Assembly: GCA_936440205.1 (NCBI GenBank)
Contig: OW387147.1
Span: 24,577,629 to 24,641,628, forward strand
DNA: 64,000 nucleotides
Reading direction: 5' to 3'
Source: Lepidonotus clava
Lineage: Eukaryota > Annelida > Polychaeta > Phyllodocida > Polynoidae
Shown here in pieces: positions 24,104 to 37,965 of this stretch (the stretch's first letter is position 1; the number at the start of each line of letters is the position of its first letter). The translations under genes were made by a program, and so were the position numbers. The notes beneath the pieces are model-generated. The model was not told the DNA's origin and made no database searches. It saw only the letters and a program-made list of their open reading frames with translations.

Positions 24104-27100
24104 ATGACTGGACGTGTTGTTATCGTGACTGGCTCTAGCGGCGGTCTTGGCTACGAGGTGGCGCGCTACCTCTGCGAAGGCGGAAATGACGTCATCCTTG
24201 CCTGTCGCAACGAGGAAAAGGCCAACCGCGCCATCGAGAAGATTAAGCGGCTGCACCCAAATGCATTGGCAACCTACATGAACGTGAGTCTCCCACCAGG
24301 ATGATTATAATTAACAGAAACCAAAGCAATTCTAAACCATGTGATATGTGTCAGATCATGGCATTTTAAAAAAATGATATGTCATGTAAACACAAATAGA
24401 CACTATAATTATAACTTGCTACTTGCCACGTCTAAAAACTTAATATGCAATCATTGTCATTGTTGCAACTTTATGGTAATCTGATATCTGCGACATATGT
24501 ATTCTAACAACATAAACGTTTCCTGCATTATCTAGACAACTTAACATTATCTTTTTCATGTTTCCCATGGCAGAGCAAAAAGCGACGATAAATTCATTTA
24601 ATAGATAATCACGCATAAAATGCAGAGTGATTTCATTTGGATAAAGAATGATCAATTTGTCAACATTAAAGTGGTGACTAATCATCAATCTATATTAGAC
24701 AATGTACCTCTATGCATTATAATATCCATTCAATATAGAACTCTAATGTTCTCATTATTAAACATTAGTCCACTCTCTGCGCCATTTCATTTGGATGTGT
24801 GCCTGGATGTTGCTGGCATGCATACCATAACCTGATAACTTAGTGTTTGAATTGGAACCGCACTTGATTTAGTCATCATACTACTTCATGTGACATGAAA
24901 AGTAGGCCTTCGTACATGCAGTGTACTCATATTTCCTCCATCTCTATTACACGCCAAATACCTAAAAAGCTTTATGTTTTCAATAATCTATGTTAACACG
25001 GTTCCAGTTTCGTTCAGTCAAATGAGAAATTAAAGTCTTCGTGTGCTGTACTAACATATGTTGACTCATCATCTACTATAATGATAAATTATCAAGTACA
25101 TCACCATTTCATCATCCACTTGGGCCATTGGGGTACATTAAAGGCATAGGATATGTCACCTTTCCAAAACCTTTGCAAGATCTTTGATGAATTTTAAAGG
25201 TGACCCAAAAAAGTTTTGGAAAGGTCTTGGAAAGGTGACCTTTCCATTACCTTTAGCAAACCTCAATGGCCCCATTTACAGAAACTTAAAGGTCTTAAAG
25301 ACCTATTTTCGTGCAGTGAAATCGATTATGGGCCAGTATAAAGGACCTTAATAATAAAACAAACAACATGATCCTCACTGCTCAACTATACCACTGCAGA
25401 ATGTAATCAACGTCCAGTGGGGTCACTTAACACAAATACAATTTTTTTAAACTCAAAACATCATAATGTTTCACTTTTAAAGTTTTGTTAAAGCAGATGT
25501 GTTTGTTTTGTAGCTGGACCTGGCGTCCATGGAGTCGGTCCGTAAGTTCGTCGACGACTTCCACGCGACGGGGAAGAAGCTGCACGTACTGGTCAACAAC
25601 GCCGGCATGCTGTGTAACTTCAAGGACACCAAGAAACAGTACACGCCCGACAACTTCGAGATCACCATGGGCACCAACCACCTGGGTGAGTTAAAGGGTG
25701 GGGAATCTGAGGGGGTTAAGGGAAATCTGAGGGGTTTAAATGAATCTGTGGGATTCTAGGTAAATTCCAGGGACTACTGAGTAATTCAAAAGGGGTTCCA
25801 ATAATTATTTATATTTGTACCTATTATTATAGTGGTAATTGTAGAAAAGTACATTCAATTCGCTTCCACATAATGGACGTCTTTTTGACTTGACCTTTTA
25901 AGATAAAGTGCGCGATAAAAGAGAATCTTCAAAACGTTATGTAAAACTACAAAACGTTATGTGCTATGTAAAGAATTAGGCCACCCTATCAAGTGTCTGG
26001 CTGGTACGCACAATTTGATGTCCATATATCTAGCTCGAATAACCCTCTTGATAATGAAACTCTTGGCAGTGCCCATCTCTTAGCTAAAGGCGAGCCAATT
26101 ACGAAGCATCTGTTTTTACTGGAAATTGGTAAAAAATAATCATTGACTGGGTGTAGAGTTATGTCATGTAATGCTATAAAGCAAACAATAGTCATACATT
26201 CCTCACTTTTTAGCAGTGAGATTCTTGTAAATATGTCAGAGTAATGGATACTGCTGTTAAACAAATACCCATCATATGCAGACTCTAGTGTTTTTTAGTG
26301 CAGTTGGTTTCTAAATTAAGTATACACTATCTAAAAACAACCGTGACTAATATGTGTATGCGCCATCCTCTTTGTATGTACCAGACCTAAAATGGCACAT
26401 ATTATATGAACAGATGAAGCAAGGGTTTGGTTCTTGATGTATTCAATGCTTCGAAAATTATCAAAATTAAATGAGACGCGCATGTAAGAGGCATTAAGGT
26501 AACTCAATTCGATTATAAGAAAGAACCACAACTTGTTGTATTTGGTTATACCTCGTTTCTGGATATAGGTCAGACTCATTAAAGATACTCTTATAATCAA
26601 GCTACCAAGATGAATGAATTTCAAGCATGATCAGTTCCACTTTCTATTTCTTTCCATGATAATTTCCCAATACTCTTGACAGGTATTTAGGATTTCTAAG
26701 AAGTTTCATTAATGTAAGAAGTGTTCCATCATTCTCAACTGTACATATGCCCTCCTTGTGTTCCTCCAGGACCCTTCCTCCTGACCAACCTGCTCCTGGA
26801 GGACCTGAAGAAGACTGGAGGAGATGGTGGCGACTCCCGCATCGTCAACGTTACGTCCAACGTGCACGACCCCGAGACCATCAAGCGGAGAAACAGTAAG
26901 TGTGGTCCTGGTCTTCAGCCTTTGTTTGTACATAACTAGGGTAACAATCAATCCAGAAAGATTCTGTTGTATATATGCACAATGCACAATGATTCGGTAG
27001 AAAATGAAGGAGGGTACACCATAGCAACAAGGGTAATGTTGTTTTTTTTGGTTTATTGCTAGGAAAGTAAAACAGAAAGTTGCTCTACATGTTTGGAATA

Positions 27101-30100
27101 ATAATTCATGTCATTTTTTAAGGGATACTAGAATATATCTTGAGAGAGAGCAATAGAGGAAATAGTTTAGGGATGGGTAAAGCTAGAGATTGTAACACAT
27201 GTAAGGTAATGTTAGTAGGATGAAGGTTTTGTCAACATCAATATCAATTTGTAGTATTTAAAGTATTCCGGATCATTGAAAAATGACTGACATTCACAAT
27301 GGCAGTTATGTTACCCAAAATATCTAGAGTAGTAAATCAGCAATCATACAACACTAGCATTGAGTAATATACCTTCATAATCATATCAAAATTATAGGTG
27401 ATCCATTTGTTTGAAAAAGTATAGGGCCTACTTCTCAATACAGCATGTAAGCCACATGGTACAAAATGGGATCGAAAACATGTGTACATGAAATTGCGCA
27501 CCAAAAACTCATTTTCTGCACTTTTTTATTTGGCGGGCTGGAAGATTAGTTTCTTTGGACTTTAGGTTGCAATATTTTGAATGAAAATCAAGTTTTGCTC
27601 CAACATCACGATCTAGATAATTATCATTTTGATAGAGGTAGTTACACTACAGGCTGGAGCAAAACTACACAAAGATATTATTCGAAGGCATGTCCGTTAT
27701 GGCACTTAATTTCAATTTGATTATTGAGAAAATGCATTTCTACGCTCACGCTTAGCATATTTTGGTTAATTTTCTCGTAAACAGAAGCAGTTCGCGGTAA
27801 GTTTGCCACAGGAAAGGAAAATGGAGTGTTATTTTATGTTCCCTACCTAGTTACCAGAAGAGTTTTAAGCCTTATTATTGCATGTAACATTATTAGTCGT
27901 GAGTTCCTCCTAACCTATAATTATTGCTTCTGTTTTAAGTTGGTGAAAAAGTTTTGCTCTTACTCATGTTTCTTCCATTTTGGTTTTGGTTTGATTTTGC
28001 CTTTTTCTTTAGTTTTTCGCCTTTTCTACCGCGTTTTGTCAGATATCTTTAATTTTCTTGTGTGTGGGTTGCATGGACCAGTTTATACCCCTCCCGCTGG
28101 GCTTGGCTTTCCCTCTGAACTCTGACCTTTCTCTCTTTATCGTGTGATGATCCCTGTTCTTGTCACAGTGAAGCCCGTCGGTTAGGTCGTGCATACACGG
28201 TTCTAACACGCCAACCGACAGTTAAATGTCAAACTAGGCGAAAATAGAGATAACAGCTGTGTGTTTATCGCTGTTTAAGTCTATATCATAATCCACATCA
28301 TAACACATGCCAACATATGCCAAGCAAGGTTTGTAACTACTCCATACGGATTGTTTAAGTTTATTTGTATATTGGATGATTACGGATGCTTATAAGCTGA
28401 AAATCTAGAAGACGTAGATTACAGAATTCGTTTTATTTAATGTGATGCACAAATTAAGTATAAAACCAATCAATTTGATGACCAAATCATGTAAAACAGA
28501 TTATTTAGACCCTTGCTAACCTTTACAGTTTCTCGTGAAGGTCACAAAGGGTATGCAGGGGAGTTCTGCTCTTTGAATTTCACATCCTATAAACCACTTC
28601 ACAATCAACAATTTTAAACAAATTAACACATGCAAATACAATTATGAATTGACAATACTGACGAATGATTCAAAACTACTTATTGCGTGCACGCCATTCT
28701 ATCCAATTGATGTAAGTGGAAAAGGTACATTAAGGAACTTGAGAATGTGTGGATCAAAGATAAATTTGTGGCTAAGAATTAGATTACTGTCTGCCTCTTC
28801 TATATCTTTCCCCTGTCTCATACTGATAAGATGATGGTTGACTATCTATCCCCATATAGTTTATGCATTGCCTAATCAAAGCATGATGCCCAGGGCCTTT
28901 GTTAAACAAACTTGTTATTTATCATGTATAAATGATATGTTTAAAGCTCGTGTAAAATGGATTTTCGTTTCATTTTAACTAACCCCTAAAATGCTTCCAG
29001 CAAACGTGTGGTAGACCCTGTAGATGGACGTCTTGTACACTATAAGATATGTCCTTTACTGTTGAAATATATGAAACTATAACAAATTTAGAAACAGATT
29101 GCAGAAGACGTATTGTGAACTACAAATAAAGATTATTCGAACACAATTGTGAACATAATCCTGTCCAAATCTACCCTGATATGATTCAAAATTCTGTTGT
29201 ATACTTCCATCTGGAGGCTAAATTCGTTCATCACAACATGAAAATGTCGTAGGAATTATTTTCTTCTATTCCTCGTACGATACAGTTAGAAACCTTGTCT
29301 AAACAGGACTCCTCGTATCCTCTCCTCAGTGCCCTATGCATTATTACTGTGCGTCATGTGGTTATGAATCATCTGAATAAGTGAACTGTCCAAATTTTAT
29401 AGGTATGCAGGCCCACTGTCTCTATAAATAACTGTACCACAGTCAATTTTACATTGTTTTGTCAACTTCAATTTTGGCGGAATAAACGCTTCCCTGTTCA
29501 TTAATACACTGCCAGCGTTCATTCAACCCATGAGAACAGTTACAGAAAAGAAACATTTTACATCGAATAAATTAATTGTTTTGGCCCTTTTCTAGGGTGT
29601 GGAATTCTGACTGATACCATAAATATATACTAACACCATGTGCTGTCGACATTGTACCTTTTGTATTGGTCTTGATGCGAAACTTATTACATAATATATG
29701 CCAGACTTAACACCTCATTAATGTTTGTTCAGCACAGCTTTTACTCTTTTTATACATATTCAAAATGACCTTTCTATCGCACATGTTAGTCCTCACAAAA
29801 GGTTCTATAACAAGAAGCACCCACCCCGAGAAGATAGCCTTATTTTGCTTCTTTCCTCCACAGACCTGCAGCCCATGGACCTGGAGAACGTCCTCCTATT
29901 GAAGGATGGTACCTACACGGGCATCCAGGCGTACAAAAACAGCAAGCTGGCCAACGTGATGTTCACGTACGAACTGGCGCGCCGCCTGGAGGGAACCGGG
30001 GTGTCGGCCAACTGTGTCTGCCCAGGTGAGTACTGGAGGAGCCCTGGAGGACAGGTGGTGTGGGAGGGAGGGGTACATTATATGGACGGATCAAGGAGGG

Positions 30101-31901
30101 GGTGGGATCCTGAGCCTCCGACCCTCTTTTTTGTATTTTTGTATTTATTTTGCCTATAGTATGTTGATACCCAACTACCCTTTTTCGAAATCATGGATCC
30201 GCCCTTTCGGTGGGGACGGAATTTCAAGGGGATGTTCGACCCTGCCATAGTTTTGAATGGGACCTAAATTGCAAAGGGACGGGGCAGTGTCACCATGTCA
30301 AGTTTTTGTACTTAGTAGCATATATCTTGTCCAGAAGTTAATTGTTAGTGTCAAAAAACTGTATGAATAACTCAAATATGTTCTGAAAGGTACCGGACCC
30401 ATACACTAGGTTCCCAAGCATACCGCATCAGAATAAATTATAATATACAATAATGAATAAACTAACTTGCATCTCAACTACCCCTTAAAATGACGTAAAT
30501 ATATTATCATAGAACAATGTTTCCTCTAATGCATCTACCGCATTTGGAAAATATTCTCCTAAAATGGCGGTAGGATGCAATTCACATCACCAAATGCTTT
30601 CCAGCAAAATATTACTATATCTAATAACACCTTGTTTACCTTCCTTATATCAAAACAGCATTGCTTCAAATCTTTACTCAAGCCCAACCGACACTAGTGT
30701 TATCGAAACAATTACAATATCTAGCCCCTTTCTGTGCACCCTTTAGGTTTCGTGCCCAGCACTGAGTTGATCCGTAATCTGAGTGGGGCCAACAAGTTCC
30801 TCTACCGCTACGTCCTCCACGGCATGCTGCGCTTCATCAAGATGACCAAGACTATCGCCCAGGGCGGTGCCGCCATCTGCAACCTTATCACGGACGAGAA
30901 ATACAAAGGTGGGTATCTTAATGATCTTTTATCGTTTGTACAGCTGGTTTTGCACTCCCCACTTCCGTAAAACAAAAATTAGGATTATAAATATTATAGT
31001 AAAAGTACAATGAAAGAGTAGAATGGAAAGCATCAAAAACAGAGGAAATACTGACACCTGCGCCTTTGGTAGTTACAAACAATATCTTATTTCTTACAAG
31101 CATTTACACACTTTGTCCGCATTTTCCCTAAAACACTAGGACTGACTGGACAAAGAAATGTGACAATAATTCTATTTCAAAGAAAGCTTTTACGGTTTCC
31201 ATTGAAAGAAACATCTCACATTTGCATTTCATGCTTGTAGAAAAATTAGTAAAGGGCATATTTTGAAGATAGTATAAAGTCAGGTTGAATTGTATATATT
31301 ATGTAGGTGTCCTTTAGATGCTAGCTCTTTCTATATGCAATTCTAGTATTGTACATCATGCACAATATACTATGTCTTACACTCCTAACACTTTGTAATC
31401 TTAGATATGTAAGAAAGTCTTAGATTTACATGTCCATTTAACACATCAGCAAATGTTTAACACACATTCTGTTTCCTTTACCCTACAGGTGTGACGGGGA
31501 AGTACTTCAAGGACAACGCTGAGCAGAAGTCCTCTGAAGAGTCGATGAACGAGGAGAACCAGAAGAAACTGTGGGAGATGTCGGGAGGCTACGCCCACAT
31601 GGAGGGGTACGAGCCCATCGACGTGCCCCCTCCCCCAGTGGAAGAGGAGAAGAAGGAGGAGGAAAAGAAAGAGGAAGGAGAGGCCAGCAAAGAGGAAGAG
31701 AAGAAGGAAGGAGAAGAGGCAGATAACAAGACAGATGACGAGAAGAAAACTGACGAGAAAGAGCCAGAAGATAAGGAAGTGAAGGAGGAAGAGAAGAAGG
31801 AAGAGCAGAAGGGAGAGCCAGAGAAAGAGCCAGAGGATAAGGAGATCAAGGAGGAGAGTAAGCCAGCTGAGGCTAAGATTGAGGAGCAGAAGACAGAGTA
31901 A
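24104..31901 (+). CDS. Short-chain dehydrogenase/reductase with acidic-basic tail (RDH11-14 / POR-like)
   Basis: The six coding exons are 24104-24283, 25514-25685, 26770-26895, 29864-30025, 30747-30908 and 31489-31901, all with GT-AG introns and matching phases (0,1,1,1,1), giving 404 aa. The first ATG lies 14 bases after an acceptor at 24088-24089, so an untranslated exon must lie upstream. The Rossmann motif TGSSGGLG is at residues 9-16. ACRN after strand 2 favours NADP(H). NNAG, TSN and the YKNSK catalytic pair follow in the order usual for SDRs. The sequence resembles retinol dehydrogenase 11-14 and POR-like enzymes, which reduce or oxidise retinoid or other lipid carbonyls; the substrate cannot be told from sequence. 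The SDR core ends near residue 290, followed by about 85 residues made almost only of Glu, Lys, Asp and Pro, which is not usual for the family. No N-terminal membrane anchor is visible. Confidence 0.93.
25121..25276. mobile_element. Hairpin MITE in dehydrogenase intron 1
   Basis: The 156-bp segment folds almost end to end. TGGGCCATTGGGGTACATTA on the left pairs imperfectly with the complement of the right end (AACCTCAATGGCCCCA), and inner GTCACCTTTCCAAAACCTTT pairs with GGAAAGGTCTTGGAAAGGTGAC. A diverged relative of one arm lies at 61010-61080 in the channel gene, so this is a repeat family rather than a unique hairpin. No clear target-site duplication was found. Confidence 0.55.
26896..29863. 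other. Large intron 3 of the dehydrogenase
   Basis: Almost 3 kb between coding exons 3 and 4. The longest frame (27826-28125, 99 codons) is hydrophobic and matches nothing I know. An 11-base inverted pair GTTTTGCTCCA / TGGAGCAAAAC lies about 50 bp apart near 27593-27665. No element with clear ends was seen. The other dehydrogenase introns (24284-25513 apart from its hairpin, 25686-26769, 30026-30746, 30909-31488) show nothing notable. Confidence 0.5.
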
Positions 31902-32855
31902 GGATATCAGGGGGAATGCCAGGAATAGGATATATAGACATTGAGTTGAACAAGTCCTAAAAGCCTTGGACCAGGAATTACTACTGTATGTTGAGTATTG
32001 GATGGATGATGTACTTCTATGACTACTCCTAATACTGTGTCAGCCATTTGATCACCTATTTGAGTGTTCTTATTCCAATCCTGACCACTATAATGCTGAA
32101 CAAAATGAGACTGTGGTGCCAGAAGCATTGAAAGTCCTTCGATGCAGGTCGAACAATTTTAACCATGTGAAAATCATTGAACTAAGTGCATGAGAGGTGA
32201 CTCTGTACTCTAACATGAGAAGACACGTGACCTGGATTGATGTCATGTGACTCGTGAGGAGAGTTCTCATTGGCTTATGACCTATAAATCCTCCGGAACA
32301 TGAACGTTTTATTTCCTTCGATAATGCATAATGTATTGGTGTATATTGAACATTCGATCCATGAACAGCATTTTTCGACTAGGGATTCTATACAAACATC
32401 GATGTATCTATATGTATATCATCTCTATTTTTGCTTTGGATAGAACTCATTTTTAACTTTTCGTCCTAAAAGCTATGGTTATTTGGCTTTTGATATTCCA
32501 ACTCGACCCGCTAAATGTGCAATCCTGTGAGGAAACCAACAATGAATCACAAAGCTGAACCTATTTTAGTACTTTACTTTATTTTGGTCAGTATTGACAT
32601 ATTATATATTGCCAGATGAGATTTTTATTTGCATCTATCTGTATGAAGAGTGGATGGTCTTTATTTCTGAATGAATCTATGGGCGTGTGGTAGAGGAAAC
32701 ATTTTATTCAAGGTGGAATCTTTTATGTTATATTCTCATGTAATGCTGAATCAGCAGGATTTCAGGAAGGGTCACCACCGAAGCTATCATTTTATTTCGT
32801 AATTTGGTGCCTGCTGACATTTTTTTAGAATGACACTTATTAAACTGAATGTGGT

Positions 32856-32861
32856 AATAAA
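32856..32861 (+). terminator. Likely polyadenylation signal of the dehydrogenase
   Basis: AATAAA at 32856-32861 is the first canonical signal noted on the plus strand after the stop at 31899-31901. It implies a 3' untranslated region of roughly 970 bases. Confidence 0.5.
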
Positions 32862-33648
32862 AAAGAAAAGGGTGTGCAAACATAAAATTCTTCAATGTTG
32901 ACTTCACACATGAGCTGCCACCTGGTGGAATGTCCGTGAATCATTCCAGTCTCATTGGTCACCCGATGACAGTGTTAGTTGTGGGTAATTTAGTTCGCCT
33001 TCACAAGCATTTTATATACACTTCGTTGAAGTTCGTGTGTAGCTTTTTCAACCAAATGACTGGCTTCCTGCTGTCAAATGTCTATTTTTCATAAGTATAA
33101 ATGCTTGCTGCTGCTCTTGTTGGTCAACAGCAGTCAATTTTTATTACGTCTGCCATTTGTGTGCCTCTACACTGTGTTTATATCTACATGATCCACGTGT
33201 GTTCGTCGTATGTTTGGGAGACCAGTGAAGAAGGTATACGTATGTGTGTGTGGGCGTGGGCCAGTGTTCTTAGGCCCTGACCATTGGTTCATGAAGCCCT
33301 TACACCAAGAGTTCCAGAAAGTGTCATTGTTATATAAAAGCATCAGAAGTTCTCCTGTCAGGTTGGTCTGTTCCGCATGGTCTGTTCCGCAAAAAGAAAC
33401 CAAAACAGTGTGTCGGTCAATCCGCTTTCGGGCGATTGATCGAAAACAGTACGCGTGTTGTTAAATGATGTGTGGTACATATGCTCTTCGCGAAATGTTA
33501 CCAGTGTAGCTTCATCAGCAAAAAGGGGGTAAGGATCTTATCGTGTGTCAAACTGTGTTGTTTGTCAGCACTGTCAGTTGTTGTTTTTGAGACAGGCCTT
33601 TGCTCTCTGCAGAAAAGTGTATATGGGAATTTCCAGTGCAGAATTGAC

Positions 33649-33694
33649 CTGCCACTGCCACTGTCAGTGCCACTGCTAGTGCCACTGCCACTGC
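33649..33694 (+). repeat. CCACTG-type short tandem repeat
   Basis: About seven imperfect copies of CTGCCA/CTGTCA/GTGCCA-type hexamers in a row. It has no coding context. Confidence 0.7.
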
Positions 33695-36388
33695 CAAGCC
33701 TGCCTCTCACCACCCACTTCCCAACCAAAGCATGTGTACTGGTGCCTTGCTTTTGTGAATGACATTCTTACATTCGTAGTACGCACCACAATCAACTGAG
33801 GGCGCTGCCTTTTGCAATGCGATCCAGCGAACGTAGCGGATAGAATGTTACACATCCCAACCAAATAGTTGTTAGAAGCAACAATGGAAGATGAAGAGTT
33901 AGATCCATCCAATAGGGCAAAAAAAACATAAGTGTTACATAAGTGTTCATCCCTGTTTTGTTGATAGCTAAAGGAATGGTACAGCTGTTTCCCCTCCAAA
34001 GGGGGAGAGAAGGATGCCTGAAAATTACTTGGCAGGACTGTGTAGACAGGGTGATGATCACACCAGTAGTGTCCAGTAGTTTACGTTGGTAGAGATGTAG
34101 AATTTTGTATATAGCTGCTGATTGGCGATTATAATTATTCCCATAGTAGGTCATACATTGTAGTTATTATTACCGAGCCGTTTTGCTTACAGACAACGGC
34201 CCCAATGCATTTCAAGGTACCACAGAGCTAAAAAGCTGTGCTACCAATGTACAAATTTGTGGGATATATAAGCTGTACTTTGTTGTTTTCTCCAGAGTTC
34301 TCCAGACCTGTGGCAAAAAGGTGCTGGTCCTACCTTCGATGTATCTGACCATCGGCTTCTGGCGTGTGTGCATGTGACAATCCTTGTGGACTATTATAAT
34401 AATAATAATCTCTGTATCTAAAACAAACACCTTGTGCTGTCATGTACTATCCCTTCTTGTACAGGACAAAGCAGGAGGTATTTAACTTGTAAATGTGTAA
34501 AACTGAAGTCATTTAATGAAATCAATCGCCTGTGCTTTAGGCCATTAAGCCAACTTACCTACTTGCCTCATGTTTCCTGATAGATCTGTGCATGCATAAT
34601 ATGAAACAAAACCAATGTAACCACAATGTCCTAGCCCAAATTAAAGAATGATTTACTGTCTGCAGCGTATATATTTAGTCCCTTATGTTTTATTTCTTCA
34701 CAAGATAATTATATTGAAATCAACAATGGGTACATTTTCTTGCATCATGTCATAGAAAGAACAATGACTATTACTTGTTTATACACATGGCTAAGGTCAA
34801 CCATTGGAAATTGTCCCTATGTCATGTCATCCATAAAGTAAAAGAAATTCTCAAGTACCTATAACATTAAATGAACTTCACCCTTTTCTTTACCACCATG
34901 TTTATATCACAGGAAAGCCCCCAATGACTCCCACATGTTCCTATTCCCTAGCTGCCAAGTTATTTCGCACAATTTTGCACAATTTCATAACCGAAGATAA
35001 ACCTTAACTCACTGTTGAGATGGAGATTAAGAGTGCTAGTTTCTCCCAACGAACGCTTTCTCGCCTTCCCTTCAGCCTTCTAAAGGGTGCAAAAGCTGCA
35101 TCACTTGAAGAGCACTTGGCCACCTAGTGGCCAGTCACTGAACCTTCAGACGCACCGCCTAGTGTACAACATTTGTAACACTTTGAATCTGTGTGGACAT
35201 TATACCGATAATAGATTCACCTTTTTGGTGATCATTTGAAAGCTGCCAACTTTCCATTGAAAAATGAAATATTAATGTCAAATTTACTGCACAATTAATA
35301 ATTTGATAACAGATTATACAGATTGCTCGCAATCTGTTCTGCTAATGATATTGCCTTTACCTGAATGATTGCCGCATAGATAAGCCTGTCGCTTAACTTT
35401 CTGGTGCTGTGCCTTTCATATGCTTGTGATGTTAGGGCTCTGTTTAGGCATCTTTGATTTTATTTTCGAAGCCTATTCAGTAATACAGTCTGATCCGCAA
35501 AAAGTTCATTCTTATCTTGATAGCAGTTCAGTAAAGAAAGAATTCTCAACACCTGATGCCATCCTTTGATGTATCATCTGTTCCTAAAAGGTTATCACTT
35601 CTACATATAAAACAGGTGCAAACACTCGAATGAAGTCAAAAAAGTACGATGGACCCTTAAACTGTCATATTTTATGTTCATAAAAACTCCTTCCGGTTGT
35701 GAGGGTTGGTCTGAACTATGTAGTTGCAAAAAAAAAGATACTATTTTCAAAGCTGCTATCGAAACGTGCAATCATCCATTCGGGTCTCGCTATGTATAGG
35801 CCACAGTTAACACTTTACACTAAACATTCTACAATGTTAGAACATTTTCAAGAAAATAAGCTGCAAACATTTAAGGGTCAATAGATGAAAATTATTCAAC
35901 TGCTCTTGACAATCTATGCCTTGGCAAGTCCCTTATGCACATGATGTACCCTTTATACCCACTCAAACTACGCCCATCACTTCACAACCATTGGATTTCC
36001 TCTTTAGGTAAACACATATTTCTCTGTTGTTGGCTTATCAAGGACATTAGATAGTGTTGTCTAAACTCTATTGTCTGAACGATTTACTGTTATGCCGAAT
36101 AGAAGCAGTTTTCCATACAAGTCAGTGTGCAATTCCATAATCCTATGACATAGAGGTATGAAAATAAAATGGCCGATGTGGAAAAACGTTGTCTCTGGTT
36201 TCCTTATTCTTCTCTTTGGTTCAAGACTTGAAGTTATGAACCCACAGAAGATCTAGGCAAACTATTTTTGATAAGGCCTCTTCTTATCCCCGGGTCCTAC
36301 TGGTATGTGAATTTGCTTTCAGAAAATTGACATGACTAGATGCAATGATTACTTTAGCAACCTGTGTAGGCTAACACAAGTGTACATT

Positions 36389-36467
36389 CACACACACACA
36401 CACACAGACAGACACACACAGACAGACATACACAGATACACACACAGACACACACAGACACACACAT
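36389..36467. repeat. Compound (CA)n/(CAGA) microsatellite
   Basis: CA dinucleotides interrupted by GACA and TACA units over about 80 bp. Confidence 0.9.
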
Positions 36468-37965
36468 ATATTTACATGTATATATGTCAAAGATATATAT
36501 AATATTATCCTATTTACCGTATAAAAATGTTTTATTATTGAAAAGTATATATTGTGAAATGTACAGTTGAAATGATAACTAATCATATCATAGTCAGTAA
36601 TTTCATTTCAATCATGTGTTTCTGCAACAGATCTTGTGCGTCACAAACATCCATAGATAATAGTTTACAGTATTTCTTCCTTTATTCATGTTTTCCATAA
36701 AAAATAACAACAATGTACATGGTAATATTACATAGCTTTGTGAGTTTTGAGCAGGGATTGCACCAATATTCAGTAAAATAATGATTACCTTTGCACTAGA
36801 TCTATTACTCTTTTGTGGTAGGCACTTTTAAAGCGGACGGTATTGGTATTGGGAGTCCCGCTATGATAGAAATAGACACTGCAATTAGACAAAATATCAT
36901 TAGACCATAATTACAACACATCCAGTGTGGTGATTACTACCTTTTACTTAAGAAAACAACTACATAATTTTATGTCTTTCAGGAAATCAACCTAAGACTA
37001 CTGTTGAGAAAATATACTTGCTGAGGGACAATGCAATAATATATGAATTGTCAGTAAAAGGTACCAATTGCAAGGGACATACACAATTTCGAATTCAAGT
37101 TTTACCCCTTTTGCATTTCATTGTTTCAATATCTCATATCCCAAATATATATACATGGACTTAAGGGGAATTTGATATTATAACCTGCGGCTATTCCTGT
37201 TTTAATTCTGGCAAGACTTACGACACGCCTCCAATCAGAACACAATCTGCATAATATGACGTTAGCTGCACAAAACTGTTTCTTAAAAGCACGTGCTTAA
37301 AAACAACGAGATATTATTATACACAAGGCAGGAGTTATATTAGCCGTGCATAGATCAACTAATCAGATGTATTTCTAACAAGAGGTAGCACTTGATTTCC
37401 TTTCATAACTGAGACAAAACTGATATTTTGAGCAATTAAAGTACATGATATATCGCACAGATTGTTTCAAGGACACAACAGTCACTATGAACAATAACTA
37501 ATAATTATGCCAACCTGTTTCAATGCCCCAGGACTGGAACACAACTAGACATAACCTTGTTTTTTTTTACCCTATATAACAAGAGATATCCACGACTAAT
37601 ACTACTCGTAACTATGCGCAGTTGTGAGAGGATGTGCCTTCATAACTGGTTCACTATTCCCCAAGGCATGTATTGGCTTGATTCCCTGGAATCTAATATG
37701 AAAATAGACCACGAGGAAACCCTGCAGTTTTAGACTCACAACTCTGTTACCTCTAAGCTCTCAGTTAATGTTCTTTGGTTGGTGAGAACCATTGGCATCA
37801 CCCTTTACTTTTATGAGTAAAGTTGTCTTTATTCCTTGGTTTCCCAACGTTGATGCATTATACAGAAAAACTAATTATGACCTTAAAGTTCTGACAGAAT
37901 GATATGGTATATATTCTTCTGTTTCTTGTAGCTGTAGATACGTCATTTTAATGAATAATGACCCA

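Larger units (their letters stand above)
32880..37960. other. Gap between convergent genes
   Basis: No coding exon was supported on either strand. It contains a short 6/12-bp repeat of CCACTG type at 33649-33694 and a compound CA microsatellite at 36389-36467. Several frames of 60-120 codons are present with no recognisable domain. Confidence 0.55.

Noticed and set aside
27826-28125. A 99-codon hydrophobic frame in the dehydrogenase intron
   Set aside because: It is composed mostly of Phe/Leu/Val/Ser from T-rich sequence, with no domain and no supporting splice or promoter signals.
31589-31849. Ser-rich frame on the minus strand
   Set aside because: It is the antisense shadow of the Lys/Glu-rich tail of the dehydrogenase.
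33472-34154. Overlapping frames of 76-120 codons on both strands
   Set aside because: They have no domains, part of the sequence is a CCACTG repeat, and no splice or promoter support was seen.
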